64,000 nucleotides of DNA from Phycisphaerae bacterium (GCA_016845245.1 JAERSY010000059.1:1-64000); one strand, 5' to 3'. Positions 43,807-52,725 are shown, counted from the first letter of the stretch. Notes: generated from the letters alone by a model not told the origin. Made by a program: numbers and translations.

Positions 43807-44734
43807 TCATTTCCCGAAGCGCCGCAATCGTATCTGTCTCACATTGAAAACCAAGTGCTTCTTGAATAGCTTTTATTGATGCAAGCGAATGCAATACATC
43901 GCCATCACGCATTGGTTGATACGCCGGCTCTACATCATCACCAAAAATGACTGTTGCAAGTGTATTCACAGACATCGATTGTCCGCTCCCGACATTCAAA
44001 GATGCGCCATGAAACGGAGTTTGGCTTGCACCTGCAAGCATGCAAGCGTGCACGATGTTTGAGACGTGAATGAAATCTCGCGATTGCGTGCCATCTCCAT
44101 AAATGATTGGCAGCTTGCCGCACGCGTTCGCTTCAAGAAACGCAGAGACTACGGCAGCGTAATGTGAATCAGCATCTTGCCCCTCACCAAACACATTGAA
44201 GAACCGAAGCGATACGCCATCAAGTTCTGGCGGCAATGCCTTCATGAGTGCTTCAGCATTGACTTTGCTTTCAGCATAGGGCGATGCTGGTTGCAATGGG
44301 TCATCTTCCACACTTGGCACGCGAGGTTCGACGCCATAACACGCTGCAGAAGATGCAAGCACAACACGGTTGCAATGTTCATCTAACGCGTGTTTGAGTA
44401 CTGACGCAGTGCCTTGCACATTGATGTTGAAACAATCTTCGGGGTGCTGCACACTTTCAGGCACAGAGACGAAAGCTGCAAGGTGGAACACAGTTGAGCA
44501 ACCATTGATGGCTTTCGACAATGCAACCTTATCAAGAATGCTTCCTTCAACAAACTCAACATCCAATCCATCAAGCCGGCTAAGCTTGCCACTACTCAAA
44601 TCATCAATGACCTTGACGCTGCATCCAATCGATGTGAGTTCACGTGCTAAGTGCGAACCAATAAAGCCAGCACCGCCAGTAACGAGGACTGACTGCTTTG
44701 CAAAAAAATCATTGACATCTTGCGAAAACTCCAT
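43769..44734 (-). CDS. UDP-glucose 4-epimerase-like SDR (GalE family)
   Basis: 321 residues. GGAGFIGSHLA near residue 21 binds NAD; SSAACYG and SPYAESK give the Ser and YxxxK catalytic residues; SLRFFNVFG and GDGTQSRDFIHV are typical of UDP-sugar epimerases. It is expected to supply a nucleotide sugar for the adjacent polysaccharide genes. The ATG at 44734 is chosen; the longer frame would read through the cysS promoter and start. Its stop lies inside the prepilin gene. Confidence 0.9.
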   Translation of the reverse strand: MEFSQDVNDFFAKQSVLVTGGAGFIGSHLARELTSIGCSVKVIDDLSSGKLSRLDGLDVEFVEGSILDKVALSKAINGCSTVFHLAAFVSVPESVQHPEDCFNINVQGTASVLKHALDEHCNRVVLASSAACYGVEPRVPSVEDDPLQPASPYAESKVNAEALMKALPPELDGVSLRFFNVFGEGQDADSHYAAVVSAFLEANACGKLPIIYGDGTQSRDFIHVSNIVHACMLAGASQTPFHGASLNVGSGQSMSVNTLATVIFGDDVEPAYQPMRDGDVLHSLASIKAIQEALGFQCETDTIAALREMINPTQQSCCSHQ

Positions 44735-44744
44735 TGGTTCAAAG

Positions 44745-44750
44745 TATCGT
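44745..44750 (+). promoter_or_regulatory. cysS -10 element overlapping an oppositely directed one
   Basis: TATCGT, 10 bases before the cysS ATG at 44761, with a TTGCGA 19 bases upstream. The overlapping minus-strand TACGAT (44746-44751) lies 11 bases before the epimerase ATG, so the two promoters share the same seven base pairs and should compete. Confidence 0.42.
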
Positions 44751-44760
44751 ATCAATAAAC

Positions 44761-46296
44761 ATGCAGTTATCACTTTACAACTCGCTCACTCGGACCACAG
44801 AACGATTCCAAGCCATTGATGAAGCGGGGCAAACAGTCACGTTTTATGCGTGTGGCCCAACGGTGTATGACTATGCACACATTGGAAACTTTCGAGCGTT
44901 TTTAAATGCTGACGTGCTCCGAAGGACGCTCGAGTCAATTGGGTACACCGTCAATCAAGTCATGAACATCACTGATGTTGGACATATGACTGAGGATAAC
45001 CTTGCAGACGGCGGCGGTGAAGACAAAATGCAGGTCGCCGCAAATCGGCTCACTGAGGCGAAGAAGGCGGGAACGCTCCCAGAAGATTCGGAGATTGACC
45101 CAAATGATCCGTACGCCGTGGCATCGTTTTACGCGGATGCCTTTCTTGAAGATGGCGAAATGCTTGGGATGCGAATTGTCGAAGATGCGAAACAATCAAT
45201 GGACTGCATGCCAAGACCGACTGCATACATTGAACAAATGATTGCACTCATTGGTCAGCTCATTGAGAACACTCACGCATATGTTGCTACTGACGGTGTC
45301 GTGTACTTCGACGTTATGTCCTATCCAGAATATGGAAAGCTATCTGGCAATACGCTTGATTCACTGCGAAGTGGTGAGGGTGGTCGAGTCGACATGGAAA
45401 CGCAATCAATCAAAAAACACCCTGCAGATTTCATGTTGTGGAAGCCCGATGCAAAACACCTCATGCGATGGGCAAGTCCGTGGGGTGAGGGGTATCCGGG
45501 ATGGCACCTTGAGTGTTCAGCAATGGCGTGCGCACTATTAGGTGACGTCATCGACATTCATTCTGGTGGCGAAGACAACATTTTCCCGCACCATGAATGC
45601 GAAATTGCTCAATCTTGTTGCGCAACTGGGAATACGTCGTTTGCACATTACTGGTTCCACACTCGGTTCTTACTCGTTGATGGTGGCAAGATGAGTAAGA
45701 GTAAGGGGAACTTTTTCACACTTCGCTCGCTCATCGAGAAAGGTGCAACGCCAGCAGCAGTTCGTCTAGAACTCATCAAAACACACTACCGTTCAAATGC
45801 GAACTTTACGATGCAAGGGCTCAAAGATGCACAGCGTCAAATTGAACGGTGGCACCGTCTGAAGCGTTGGCTTGAACAACACCGGGAGCACGCAATTGAT
45901 GCAAGGGGTCCACTGTCCCAAGCAAAAGATAAGTTTATGGAAGCGATGTGTGATGATTTAAATGTTGCGGGTGCAATCGGTGCTTTGAGTGAAGCGGTTT
46001 CGGCCTATGCAGTTGAACAAGAACCAACTGTGACAGGTGAGGGAGGTACGCTTCAAGACGAACTTGATGCGTTGCATGCAATGGATGAAGTGTTAGGCGT
46101 ACTCAACCTTCAACATGAAGCATCCACAACCACACTTGCGGTTGAAACGATTGAAGCGATGTTAGAGGAACGCATCACGGCTAGAGATAACAAAGATTGG
46201 TCTCGAGCGGATGACATTCGGGATGAACTTCTAGAAATGGGTATCGAGATTAAAGATGGTCCCGAAGGAACGTCTTGGACTCGGGTCGTGCAGTAA
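44761..46296 (+). CDS. cysS: cysteinyl-tRNA synthetase
   Basis: 511-residue class I synthetase. The zinc Cys and HIGH-like motif are in FYACGPTVYDYAHIGNFR; further zinc ligands lie in HLECSAMAC and the following HHECE; KMSKSKGNFF is the KMSKS loop. The start at 44761 matches homologues (LYNSLTRTTERF). A C-terminal anticodon-binding DALR-like helical domain is present. The stop overlaps coaE as TAATG. Confidence 0.97.
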   Translation: MQLSLYNSLTRTTERFQAIDEAGQTVTFYACGPTVYDYAHIGNFRAFLNADVLRRTLESIGYTVNQVMNITDVGHMTEDNLADGGGEDKMQVAANRLTEAKKAGTLPEDSEIDPNDPYAVASFYADAFLEDGEMLGMRIVEDAKQSMDCMPRPTAYIEQMIALIGQLIENTHAYVATDGVVYFDVMSYPEYGKLSGNTLDSLRSGEGGRVDMETQSIKKHPADFMLWKPDAKHLMRWASPWGEGYPGWHLECSAMACALLGDVIDIHSGGEDNIFPHHECEIAQSCCATGNTSFAHYWFHTRFLLVDGGKMSKSKGNFFTLRSLIEKGATPAAVRLELIKTHYRSNANFTMQGLKDAQRQIERWHRLKRWLEQHREHAIDARGPLSQAKDKFMEAMCDDLNVAGAIGALSEAVSAYAVEQEPTVTGEGGTLQDELDALHAMDEVLGVLNLQHEASTTTLAVETIEAMLEERITARDNKDWSRADDIRDELLEMGIEIKDGPEGTSWTRVVQ

Positions 46297-46913
46297 TGTC
46301 TTCCCCAATTCCTATCATTGGTGTTACAGGGGGTATTGGCTCTGGTAAAAGTTTCGTTGCACGAACATTTGAATCATTTGACTGTGTTGTTGCAAACGCT
46401 GATGACAATGCCAAAGTTGTTTTAAATCGAGAAGAGATTCAAGACACAATAAGAGCGTGGTGGGGTGACGAATGTGTTGGTCAAGATGGTCAAACGAATC
46501 GGGCGTTCATTGCATCAATTGTGTTTAACGATGTCGATGCTCGGGAAAAACTTGAGGGGTTGATTCACCCAGTTGTCAGAGCCATGCAAGAAGCGCAATT
46601 CTCAAACGCTCCTGAACACACAAGAGCACTTGTGATTGATGCTCCATTGTTGCTTGAAACAGATTTGCACACCCTTTGTGACTACATCATCTTTGTGCAG
46701 GCAAACGAGGCATTGCGATTAGAACGAGTGCAAGAAACGCGTGGTTGGGACGAAAATGAGCTTCGAAGACGGGAAGAAGCACAGTTGCCACTTGACAAAA
46801 AGGCCGATTCAGCGGATTATGTCATTATCAACGAGAGCGATCAGTCGTCAGTGATGACGCAAGTTAAACAAGTCCTCGACGATATCCATGGACAACAAGT
46901 AAAGAAGTCCTAA
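46296..46913 (+). CDS. coaE: dephospho-CoA kinase
   Basis: 205-residue P-loop kinase for the last step of coenzyme A synthesis. IIGVTGGIGSGKSFVA near residue 6 is the Walker A signature, ADDNAK the substrate motif, and VIDAPLLLE the CoaE-specific motif. The ATG at 46296 overlaps the cysS stop (TAATG). Confidence 0.95.
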   Translation: MSSPIPIIGVTGGIGSGKSFVARTFESFDCVVANADDNAKVVLNREEIQDTIRAWWGDECVGQDGQTNRAFIASIVFNDVDAREKLEGLIHPVVRAMQEAQFSNAPEHTRALVIDAPLLLETDLHTLCDYIIFVQANEALRLERVQETRGWDENELRRREEAQLPLDKKADSADYVIINESDQSSVMTQVKQVLDDIHGQQVKKS

Positions 46914-47017
46914 GACAAAACCCCCTTTTATTGCATTCATACACTTGCCACAAGGCACCGTAGTCCATACCAACTCATGGTATTCAGGGCACATCGGGTA
47001 GAGGAGAATCATAGGAA

Positions 47018-48451
47018 ATGGCTAAGAAAAGAAGACGTCGTAAGAAAACGAGCAGCGGTGATGGTCTCGCGACCATGTCACTCAAGCCGGGTGAAGTGCC
47101 AACAGATGAAGAGCTCGAAACGGAGGCGGCATCGCTGGACTCTAAGTTAACGGCAGCTGCTCAAAAGAAATATGACAAGGCGAAGAAGGAAGGGTTTGAC
47201 CTTGCTGCACTTCAGCACATGAAGAGCAAGGAGCTTGGTGAGATTGCCAAGAAAGAAAAAGTTGAGCATTGGTCAGACATGCCTCGCCAAAAACTTGTGT
47301 TTGAAATCTTAAAAGCACAAGCAAACAGGCAAGGACTCATGATTGGTGAAGGCACGCTTGAAATCATGAGTGATGGGTATGGATTCCTTCGAAGTCCAGA
47401 GTATTCATATGTGGCATCACCAGATGATGTCTATGTCAGCCCATCGCAGATTCGTCGATTTGGATTACGGAAGGGGCAAATCATTCGTGGTTTGATTCGA
47501 CCTCCAAAAGAAACTGAAACATATTTTGCGATGCTTCGTGTCGAAGCCATCAATGGAAAAGATCCAAAAGACATTCACGATGTTCCAACCTTCGAAAACT
47601 TAACACCGCTCCATCCTGAAGAACGAATCATGATGGAAACTGAAAGTGACGTTATCGAAACACGCGTCATTGATTTGGTTTCACCGATGGGCTTTGGTCA
47701 GAGAGCGCTAATTGTCGCTCCACCAAGAACAGGTAAAACAGTCTTGCTTCAAAAGATGACTAAGGCAATTGCGACAAATCATCCTGATGTTCACGTCATC
47801 GTTTTACTTGTTGATGAACGCCCAGAAGAAGTGACTGACTTTAAGCGAAGCACACCTGACTCAGTTGAAGTTGTTGCAAGTACGTTTGACGAAGAAGCCA
47901 GGCGGCACATTCAAGTTGCTGAGATGGTGATGGAAAAATCGCGCCGAATGGTTGAGTTTGGTGAGCACGTCGTCATCTTGATGGACTCCATCACACGACT
48001 TGCACGCGGTTACAACAACGGCATGCCAACGACAGGAAAAATCGGCACAGGTGGCGTTGATTCAAAAGCATTGATTCGTCCGAAAAAGTTTTTCGGTTCT
48101 GCTCGTAACATTGAAGATGGTGGTTCATTAACCATCATCGGTACAGCGCTCGTTGACACTGGTTCAAAAGCAGATGAAGTAATTTTTGAAGAGTTCAAAG
48201 GCACGGGCAACTCCGAATTGCACCTCACACGTAAGCTCGTTGAGAAACGCATTTGGCCAGCGATTGACATTGCAGCATCTGGCACACGCCGTGAAGAGTT
48301 GCTGCTTGATCCGAAAGAACACGAACTTGTTGGTCGGTTGCGTAAAGTTGTCAGCGATATGAGTCCTGTAGAGGCGATGGAAATGTTAAGAACTCGTATG
48401 GTGAAGACGAATTCCAACGCTGAATTCCTCATGACGATGAATCTTGGATAA
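47018..48451 (+). CDS. rho: transcription termination factor Rho
   Basis: 477-residue hexameric RNA helicase. A basic N-terminal tail (AKKRRRRKK) and a linker precede the Rho N-terminal helical domain (LKSKELGEIAKK-like), the RNA-binding cold-shock domain (LEIMSDGYGFLRS), and the ATPase with APPRTGKTVLL (Walker A) and VIVLLVDERPEEVTD (Walker B). GGAGA lies about 11 bases upstream. With few intrinsic terminators and many abutting convergent genes, Rho is probably heavily used here. The 104-base gap upstream could hold a regulatory leader. Confidence 0.97.
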   Translation: MAKKRRRRKKTSSGDGLATMSLKPGEVPTDEELETEAASLDSKLTAAAQKKYDKAKKEGFDLAALQHMKSKELGEIAKKEKVEHWSDMPRQKLVFEILKAQANRQGLMIGEGTLEIMSDGYGFLRSPEYSYVASPDDVYVSPSQIRRFGLRKGQIIRGLIRPPKETETYFAMLRVEAINGKDPKDIHDVPTFENLTPLHPEERIMMETESDVIETRVIDLVSPMGFGQRALIVAPPRTGKTVLLQKMTKAIATNHPDVHVIVLLVDERPEEVTDFKRSTPDSVEVVASTFDEEARRHIQVAEMVMEKSRRMVEFGEHVVILMDSITRLARGYNNGMPTTGKIGTGGVDSKALIRPKKFFGSARNIEDGGSLTIIGTALVDTGSKADEVIFEEFKGTGNSELHLTRKLVEKRIWPAIDIAASGTRREELLLDPKEHELVGRLRKVVSDMSPVEAMEMLRTRMVKTNSNAEFLMTMNLG

Positions 48452-48479
48452 AGATGTGGTCAAAATGAAGATTCGTGCG

Positions 48480-48485
48480 TACAGT
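48480..48485 (+). promoter_or_regulatory. -10 element of prepilin gene 2, predicted leaderless
   Basis: TACAGT ends 6 bases before the ATG at 48492. Read-through from rho is also possible. Confidence 0.38.
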
Positions 48486-48491
48486 AACGGT

Positions 48492-49445
48492 ATGAAAGAG
48501 ATAAAGATGATTCGACGCGCATTTACCATTGTTGAGATTCTCGTTGTTGTCGCGGTCATTGCACTGCTCGTGGCGATTCTTCTTGTTTCCGTTCAAGGCA
48601 GTACTGATGCTGCGAAAAGCATTCGCACAGCTTCGAACCTTAAACAGATTGGTTCATGGATGCAGTTATGGTCAGGTGGTAATGGCGACTACATTCTTCC
48701 AAGCCAGTTCGATTTTGTCGATGAAGCAACATCGGGCAAAGCGGTTTCAGCTCGATTGAGCGCGAGTTCGCAAGATGACAATCCCCACGATGCAATTGTC
48801 CGCGGGCAATACCAAGGCACATGGTCTGATTTGTTATGGGTCGACAATAAGTTGCACACAGCATACGGCTTGGGCGTGGGTTTAGATGGGTCAGGTCTTG
48901 ATGACAGTGCAATTCTTAAATGGCAGTTTGATTCGCCAGACAATGACATCTTTGAAGAGATCTCTGCGTTTGAGCATCCATTCCGTTCCGCCCTTGAAAA
49001 CACAAGAGGACCTGAACAAGGCGTCATGGGATATTTTGCTGCAAATGATTTCTTTGACTCACGCAGTGACAATGACCTCGGTGATGAAGACTCAACATCA
49101 AGAGTCGATAAATACTACACCTATGCAATGATTCGTTCCCCAGCGCAATCGGTATACATTGTTGACTCAATGGCTGGTGAAACAATCAGTGATGGGCCTG
49201 AACCATGGGTGTACGACTTTGACATCAACAGTGAGGGGCAGATGATTGCTCCAGATGCGGTGACGTATGGCGAGATTGATTACCGAAATGGCGGCGAATG
49301 CAACATTTTGTTGTTAGATGGCGCAGTCTCTTCCGTGACTCCATTTGCAGAGCGTGGTCCTCAAGCAGCAGGCACAACGGATACCTCCTTGTTTGGGAAG
49401 GGCTACCGAGTGCACCAACTCACGAAGCGTCGCCCAACCAACTAG
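48492..49445 (+). CDS. type IV prepilin-like protein 2 (DUF1559-like ending)
   Basis: 317 residues. The class III signal is MIRRA-FTIVEILVV with Glu at +5 and a hydrophobic helix, then a long globular domain. Near the C-terminus CNILLLDGAVSSV resembles the DG motif shared by the large planctomycete prepilin families. The start is uncertain: ATGs at 48465, 48492 and 48507 are in frame, and 48492 fits the -10 spacing. It stands alone after rho, away from the pil genes at 61351. Confidence 0.85.
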   Translation: MKEIKMIRRAFTIVEILVVVAVIALLVAILLVSVQGSTDAAKSIRTASNLKQIGSWMQLWSGGNGDYILPSQFDFVDEATSGKAVSARLSASSQDDNPHDAIVRGQYQGTWSDLLWVDNKLHTAYGLGVGLDGSGLDDSAILKWQFDSPDNDIFEEISAFEHPFRSALENTRGPEQGVMGYFAANDFFDSRSDNDLGDEDSTSRVDKYYTYAMIRSPAQSVYIVDSMAGETISDGPEPWVYDFDINSEGQMIAPDAVTYGEIDYRNGGECNILLLDGAVSSVTPFAERGPQAAGTTDTSLFGKGYRVHQLTKRRPTN

Positions 49446-49504
49446 CGTTTTTAGGCAGATAACGGGGTTTGCCCTCGTTTTATCCACACCAAAACCTCAA
49501 TTCT

Positions 49505-49535
49505 AGGGTAAAAGGGTTGCGTTTTTTACCCTTTT
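49505..49535 (+). terminator. probable terminator after prepilin gene 2
   Basis: AGGGTAAAA and its exact complement TTTTACCCT (49524-49532) frame a 10-base loop; TTTCG follows. The stem is A/T-rich but long enough for an intrinsic terminator. Confidence 0.5.
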
Positions 49536-49552
49536 CGTTACACTTTCCCTTT

Positions 49553-49575
49553 CCGTCCCGCTTGGGACGGTTTTT
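49553..49575 (+). terminator. intrinsic terminator upstream of the tRNA-Thr/tuf operon
   Basis: CCGTCCC, loop GCTT, GGGACGG, then TTTTT. A textbook 7-bp GC-rich stem with a T-run; it insulates the tuf operon from rho and prepilin transcription. Confidence 0.85.
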
Positions 49576-49642
49576 AATCGGGGGACAGTCTTAGGGGGAA
49601 TGTCTGGGGGAACTTTCGGGGGCGGAGCAAATGGAATTTGCT

Positions 49643-49671
49643 CTGACATACTCGCCAAGGAAGGATAGGAT
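49643..49671 (+). promoter_or_regulatory. tRNA-Thr/tuf operon promoter
   Basis: CTGACA (49643-49648), a 17-base spacer, TAGGAT (49666-49671). The start would be about five bases before the tRNA. It probably drives tRNA-Thr, tuf, rpmG, tRNA-Trp, secE and nusG. Confidence 0.65.
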
Positions 49672-49682
49672 TTGTTACTCAT

Positions 49683-49754
49683 GCCGCCGTAGCTCAGTGG
49701 TAGAGCGCACCCTTGGTAAGGGTGAGGTCACGGGTTCAAATCCCGTCGGTGGCT
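49683..49754 (+). tRNA. tRNA-Thr (GGT)
   Basis: 72 bases. The acceptor arms GCCGCCG and CGGTGGC pair over seven positions with one G-U; the D arm is GCTC...GAGC; the anticodon stem CACCC/GGGTG frames TTGGTAA (anticodon GGT); the T arm contains GGTTCAAAT; discriminator T. CCA is not encoded. It stands directly upstream of tuf. Confidence 0.95.
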
Positions 49755-49767
49755 TTGGAATTATGCG

Positions 49768-49853
49768 TTATTGCAGACGGTCTGCAGTAACAAAGTAGAT
49801 GGTGTCGGTTGATGACCGGCGTACAAATTGGTTAGGTCGGTAGGTCACCTACC
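49768..49853 (+). ncRNA. structured leader between tRNA-Thr and tuf
   Basis: Three hairpins can be drawn in 86 bases: TTATTGCAGAC/GTCTGCAGTAA (10 of 11 pairs, near-perfect palindrome), GTCGGT/ACCGGC, and GGTAGGT/ACCTACC. None has a T-run. They could direct processing of the tRNA from the mRNA or control tuf; no known riboswitch is recognised. Confidence 0.45.
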
Positions 49854-49877
49854 ACCATTTGAATTGGAGAACTCACG

Positions 49878-51077
49878 ATGGCTAAGGACACATTTGTTCG
49901 AAACAAACCCCACGTGAACATTGGCACAATCGGTCACATTGACCACGGTAAGACAACTCTTACTGCTGCTATTACAACTAGACAGGCTGCAAAAGGCCTC
50001 GGCGACGCTCGTGCATTTGATCAAATTGACAATGCACCAGAAGAAAAAGCTCGTGGTATTACTATTGCAACAAGCCACCAAGAGTATGAATCAGATACTC
50101 GTCATTATGCTCACGTTGACTGCCCAGGTCACGCTGACTATGTGAAAAACATGATTACTGGTGCTGCACAAATGGACGGCGGCATCCTAGTTGTTGCTGC
50201 GACTGACGGGCCAATGCCACAAACTCGTGAACACATCTTGCTCGCTCGTCAGGTTGGCGTTCCAGCACTTGTTGTGTACATGAATAAATGCGACATGGTT
50301 GATGACGAAGAACTACTTGAACTCGTTGAAATGGAAGTCCGTGACTTGCTTAGCAGTTACGATTTCCCAGGCGACGACATTCCAGTGATTCGTGGTTCAG
50401 CTCTTAAAGCACTTGAATCAGAAGGCAAGGACGATGAAGCATGTGCATCAATCGATGAATTGATGGCAGCATGTGACAGTTACATCCCAGAACCAGAACG
50501 AGCAGTCGATCAGGCATTCCTCATGCCAGTTGAAGACGTCTTCTCAATTAAAGGTCGTGGTACAGTTGTGACTGGTCGTATCGAACGCGGTCTTGTCAAA
50601 GTTGGTGACGAAGTTGAAATCGTTGGTTTGGCTGAAGAAACAGCAAAAACAACAGTCACTGGCGTTGAAATGTTCCAAAAGATTCTTGAAGACGCTCAAG
50701 CTGGTGACAACGTTGGTTGCCTCCTTCGTGGTGTTGAGAAGGAAGACATTGAACGCGGTCAAGTGCTTTGTAAGCCAGGTAGCATCACTCCTCACACAAA
50801 GTTTGAGGGTGAAGTTTACGTCTTGACAAAAGAAGAGGGTGGACGTTCAACTCCATTCTTCAGTGGTTACAAACCACAGTTCTACTTCAGAACAACTGAC
50901 GTTACTGGTAAGCTTGACTTGCTCGGTGGCGCAGAAATGTGCATGCCTGGCGATAACGTCAAGATGGCAATCGATCTTGAAAACAAACCAATCGCGATGG
51001 AAGAAGGTCTTCGTTTCGCGATTCGTGAAGGCGGCCGAACAGTTGGTTCAGGCGTCGTCACAAAGATTGTTGAGTAA
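49878..51077 (+). CDS. tuf: translation elongation factor Tu
   Basis: 399 residues. GTP motifs: [11 protein letters not shown] (G1), ARGITI (G2), DCPGH (G3), NKCD (G4) and GSAL (G5). Two beta-barrel domains follow. It delivers aminoacyl-tRNA to the ribosome. It uses Ile where most bacterial EF-Tu have Val in VGTIGHVDHG. A weak GGAGAA ribosome site precedes the ATG. Confidence 0.99.
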   Translation: MAKDTFVRNKPHVNIGTIGHIDHGKTTLTAAITTRQAAKGLGDARAFDQIDNAPEEKARGITIATSHQEYESDTRHYAHVDCPGHADYVKNMITGAAQMDGGILVVAATDGPMPQTREHILLARQVGVPALVVYMNKCDMVDDEELLELVEMEVRDLLSSYDFPGDDIPVIRGSALKALESEGKDDEACASIDELMAACDSYIPEPERAVDQAFLMPVEDVFSIKGRGTVVTGRIERGLVKVGDEVEIVGLAEETAKTTVTGVEMFQKILEDAQAGDNVGCLLRGVEKEDIERGQVLCKPGSITPHTKFEGEVYVLTKEEGGRSTPFFSGYKPQFYFRTTDVTGKLDLLGGAEMCMPGDNVKMAIDLENKPIAMEEGLRFAIREGGRTVGSGVVTKIVE

Positions 51078-51090
51078 TAAATTGTTGTAG

Positions 51091-51113
51091 GTAGGGGGAG
51101 CTTCTCCCCCTAC
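51091..51113 (+). repeat. strong hairpin between tuf and rpmG
   Basis: GTAGGGGGAG, loop CTT, CTCCCCCTAC: a perfect 10-bp stem. No T-run follows, so it is more likely an mRNA stabiliser or processing site that uncouples tuf level from the rest than a terminator. Confidence 0.7.
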
Positions 51114-51145
51114 TTGCAATATTTTGTACACGAAAAGGGTTCAAA

Positions 51146-51322
51146 ATGGCTAAGGCAAAAGATCGAGAATATGTATGGCTCCAATGCACGGAGACCGGTG
51201 ATCTGAACTACCGCACAAGTATTCGAGTGAAAGGTGGCATTGATGAGAAAGTTAAGGAAGGGTACAAAAAGTACTGTCCTAGACTTCGCAAGCACACACT
51301 TCACAAGATTAAGCGGAAGTAA
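51146..51322 (+). CDS. rpmG: ribosomal protein bL33
   Basis: 58 residues: MAKAKDREYVWLQCTETGDL, then NYRTSI, and KKYCPRLRKHTLHKIKRK at the C-terminus. It is the C-minus-type L33 with only two cysteines instead of the four zinc ligands, so probably zinc-independent. The order tuf-rpmG-tRNA-Trp-secE-nusG is widely conserved. Confidence 0.96.
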   Translation: MAKAKDREYVWLQCTETGDLNYRTSIRVKGGIDEKVKEGYKKYCPRLRKHTLHKIKRK

Positions 51323-51343
51323 GTCGCGCCATTTGGTGCCAGG

Positions 51344-51416
<73 letters not shown>

Positions 51417-51465
51417 TTAAGGAATCATTCAAGCAGTAACGAAACAGCGCAAAGAAGGTACAACG

Positions 51466-51876
51466 ATGAGTGCAGGCATTTACAAACAAGGGCAAGGGTA
51501 CTGGGTCAGGCTGATGTCAGCGATTGGCTACGGTCTTGTTGTCATGATGGGTGTCGTTTGGCTTTGGGACCAGATGCAAGGCGTCAAGATTGGAGACCTC
51601 GAATCGGTTTACATTCAAGGCGGCGTCGCGGTTCTCGCAATTGCAATCTTCGGCTTGATTGGGTATTACCTCATTGGTCGTAAGCCCAAGTTTGTTGAGT
51701 TTATGATTTCAACAGAAGGTGAGATGAGGAAAGTGAACTGGTCTTCCAAAAGAGAAATCATTGGTTCAACCATCCTTGTCATTTTGTTGACACTCTTTAT
51801 TGCTCTCTTCTGTCAAGTTGCTGATTTAGGTTTCTCAGCGTTCTTCCAGTGGGCGGATGTTCTTCAATCGACATAA
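51466..51876 (+). CDS. secE: preprotein translocase subunit SecE
   Basis: 136 residues. Two hydrophobic segments (residues ~17-38 and 48-70) precede the conserved SecE part FMISTEGEMRKVNWSSKREIIGST and a final membrane helix. Most SecE proteins outside Enterobacteria have a single helix, so this is an E. coli-like three-helix form. It acts in the SecYEG channel. AAGAAGG lies just upstream. Confidence 0.95.
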   Translation: MSAGIYKQGQGYWVRLMSAIGYGLVVMMGVVWLWDQMQGVKIGDLESVYIQGGVAVLAIAIFGLIGYYLIGRKPKFVEFMISTEGEMRKVNWSSKREIIGSTILVILLTLFIALFCQVADLGFSAFFQWADVLQST

Positions 51877-51891
51877 GGAATTGGGAAGCAG

Positions 51892-52698
51892 ATGACTGAA
51901 TACGAACAACAAATAGAATCTTCAGAACAGCGTGATGAAAACGTTCAAGAGGACGTGTCAGAAACTGCGACTGAAGTGACTGAAACTGAAGCAGTGGTTG
52001 AAGAAAGTCCAGTTGAAGAGAGTTCAATTGAAACAGCTGTTGAAGACTCACCACAAGTCGAAGTGGTTGCAGAGCCGGAAAGTGAACCAGTTCCAGCGAA
52101 TCCGCAGGCACTTGGTCAAGCGGTTCATATTGAGAAACGAACTCAGGATGGCATGAACTGGTTTGTGCTTCGAGTTGCTTCAAACAAAGAAGATTACGTT
52201 CGAGGTGCACTTGAAAAGAAAGTGCAGATTGAAGGTGTTGAACACCTTGTTGGCAGAATCATGGTGCCAACTGAAAAGACCAGAACACTTACAAAAACGG
52301 GTAAAGCGAAGATTACCGAAACAAAGCTGTATCCCGGTTACATCTTTGTAGAAATGCGCCTTGTTGATCAACGCATTTCACAAGATGTGTTCTTCCTCAT
52401 TAAGGAAACAACAGGCGTTGGTGATTTCGTTGGAACAGCGGGCAAGCCAACTCCAATGAGTGAAGAAGAAGTTGACAAGATGCTGTATGACTCACAAGCT
52501 CCTGAAGAAGTGACTGAAGTCAAACTTGAGTTTGTGAAGGGCGATCACGTCAGCGTGAAAGATGGTCCATTCATGGGTCACGAAGGAACTGTGGATGAGA
52601 TTTATCCAGAGAAGGGCATCGTTCGCGTGCTCGCAACAGTCTTCGGTCGTCAAACGCCGCTTGATATTGAATACTGGATGATTGAGAAAGCAGAATAA
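51892..52698 (+). CDS. nusG: transcription antitermination protein NusG
   Basis: 268 residues, longer than the usual ~180 because of an N-terminal acidic tail of about 78 residues made of Glu, Val, Ser and Thr. The NGN domain (NWFVLRVASNKEDYV, LYPGYIFVEM) and the C-terminal KOW domain (KDGPFMGHEGTVDEI) are intact. NusG binds RNA polymerase and links it to Rho or the ribosome. The tail is of unknown role. A terminator follows, and the usual next gene rplK is not here. Confidence 0.96.
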   Translation: MTEYEQQIESSEQRDENVQEDVSETATEVTETEAVVEESPVEESSIETAVEDSPQVEVVAEPESEPVPANPQALGQAVHIEKRTQDGMNWFVLRVASNKEDYVRGALEKKVQIEGVEHLVGRIMVPTEKTRTLTKTGKAKITETKLYPGYIFVEMRLVDQRISQDVFFLIKETTGVGDFVGTAGKPTPMSEEEVDKMLYDSQAPEEVTEVKLEFVKGDHVSVKDGPFMGHEGTVDEIYPEKGIVRVLATVFGRQTPLDIEYWMIEKAE

Positions 52699-52725
52699 TT
52701 TTCAATTCAGATGAAACGACAAAAA

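Noticed and set aside
49480-49488. A perfect DnaA box TTATCCACA
   Set aside because: It is a single copy between a prepilin gene and terminators, with no second box, AT-rich unwinding region or dnaA nearby; one 9-mer in 64 kb can occur by chance, so I do not call an origin.
51091-51113. Hairpin after tuf as an intrinsic terminator
   Set aside because: The stem is strong, but no T-run follows and the downstream rpmG, tRNA-Trp, secE and nusG have no other clear promoter.
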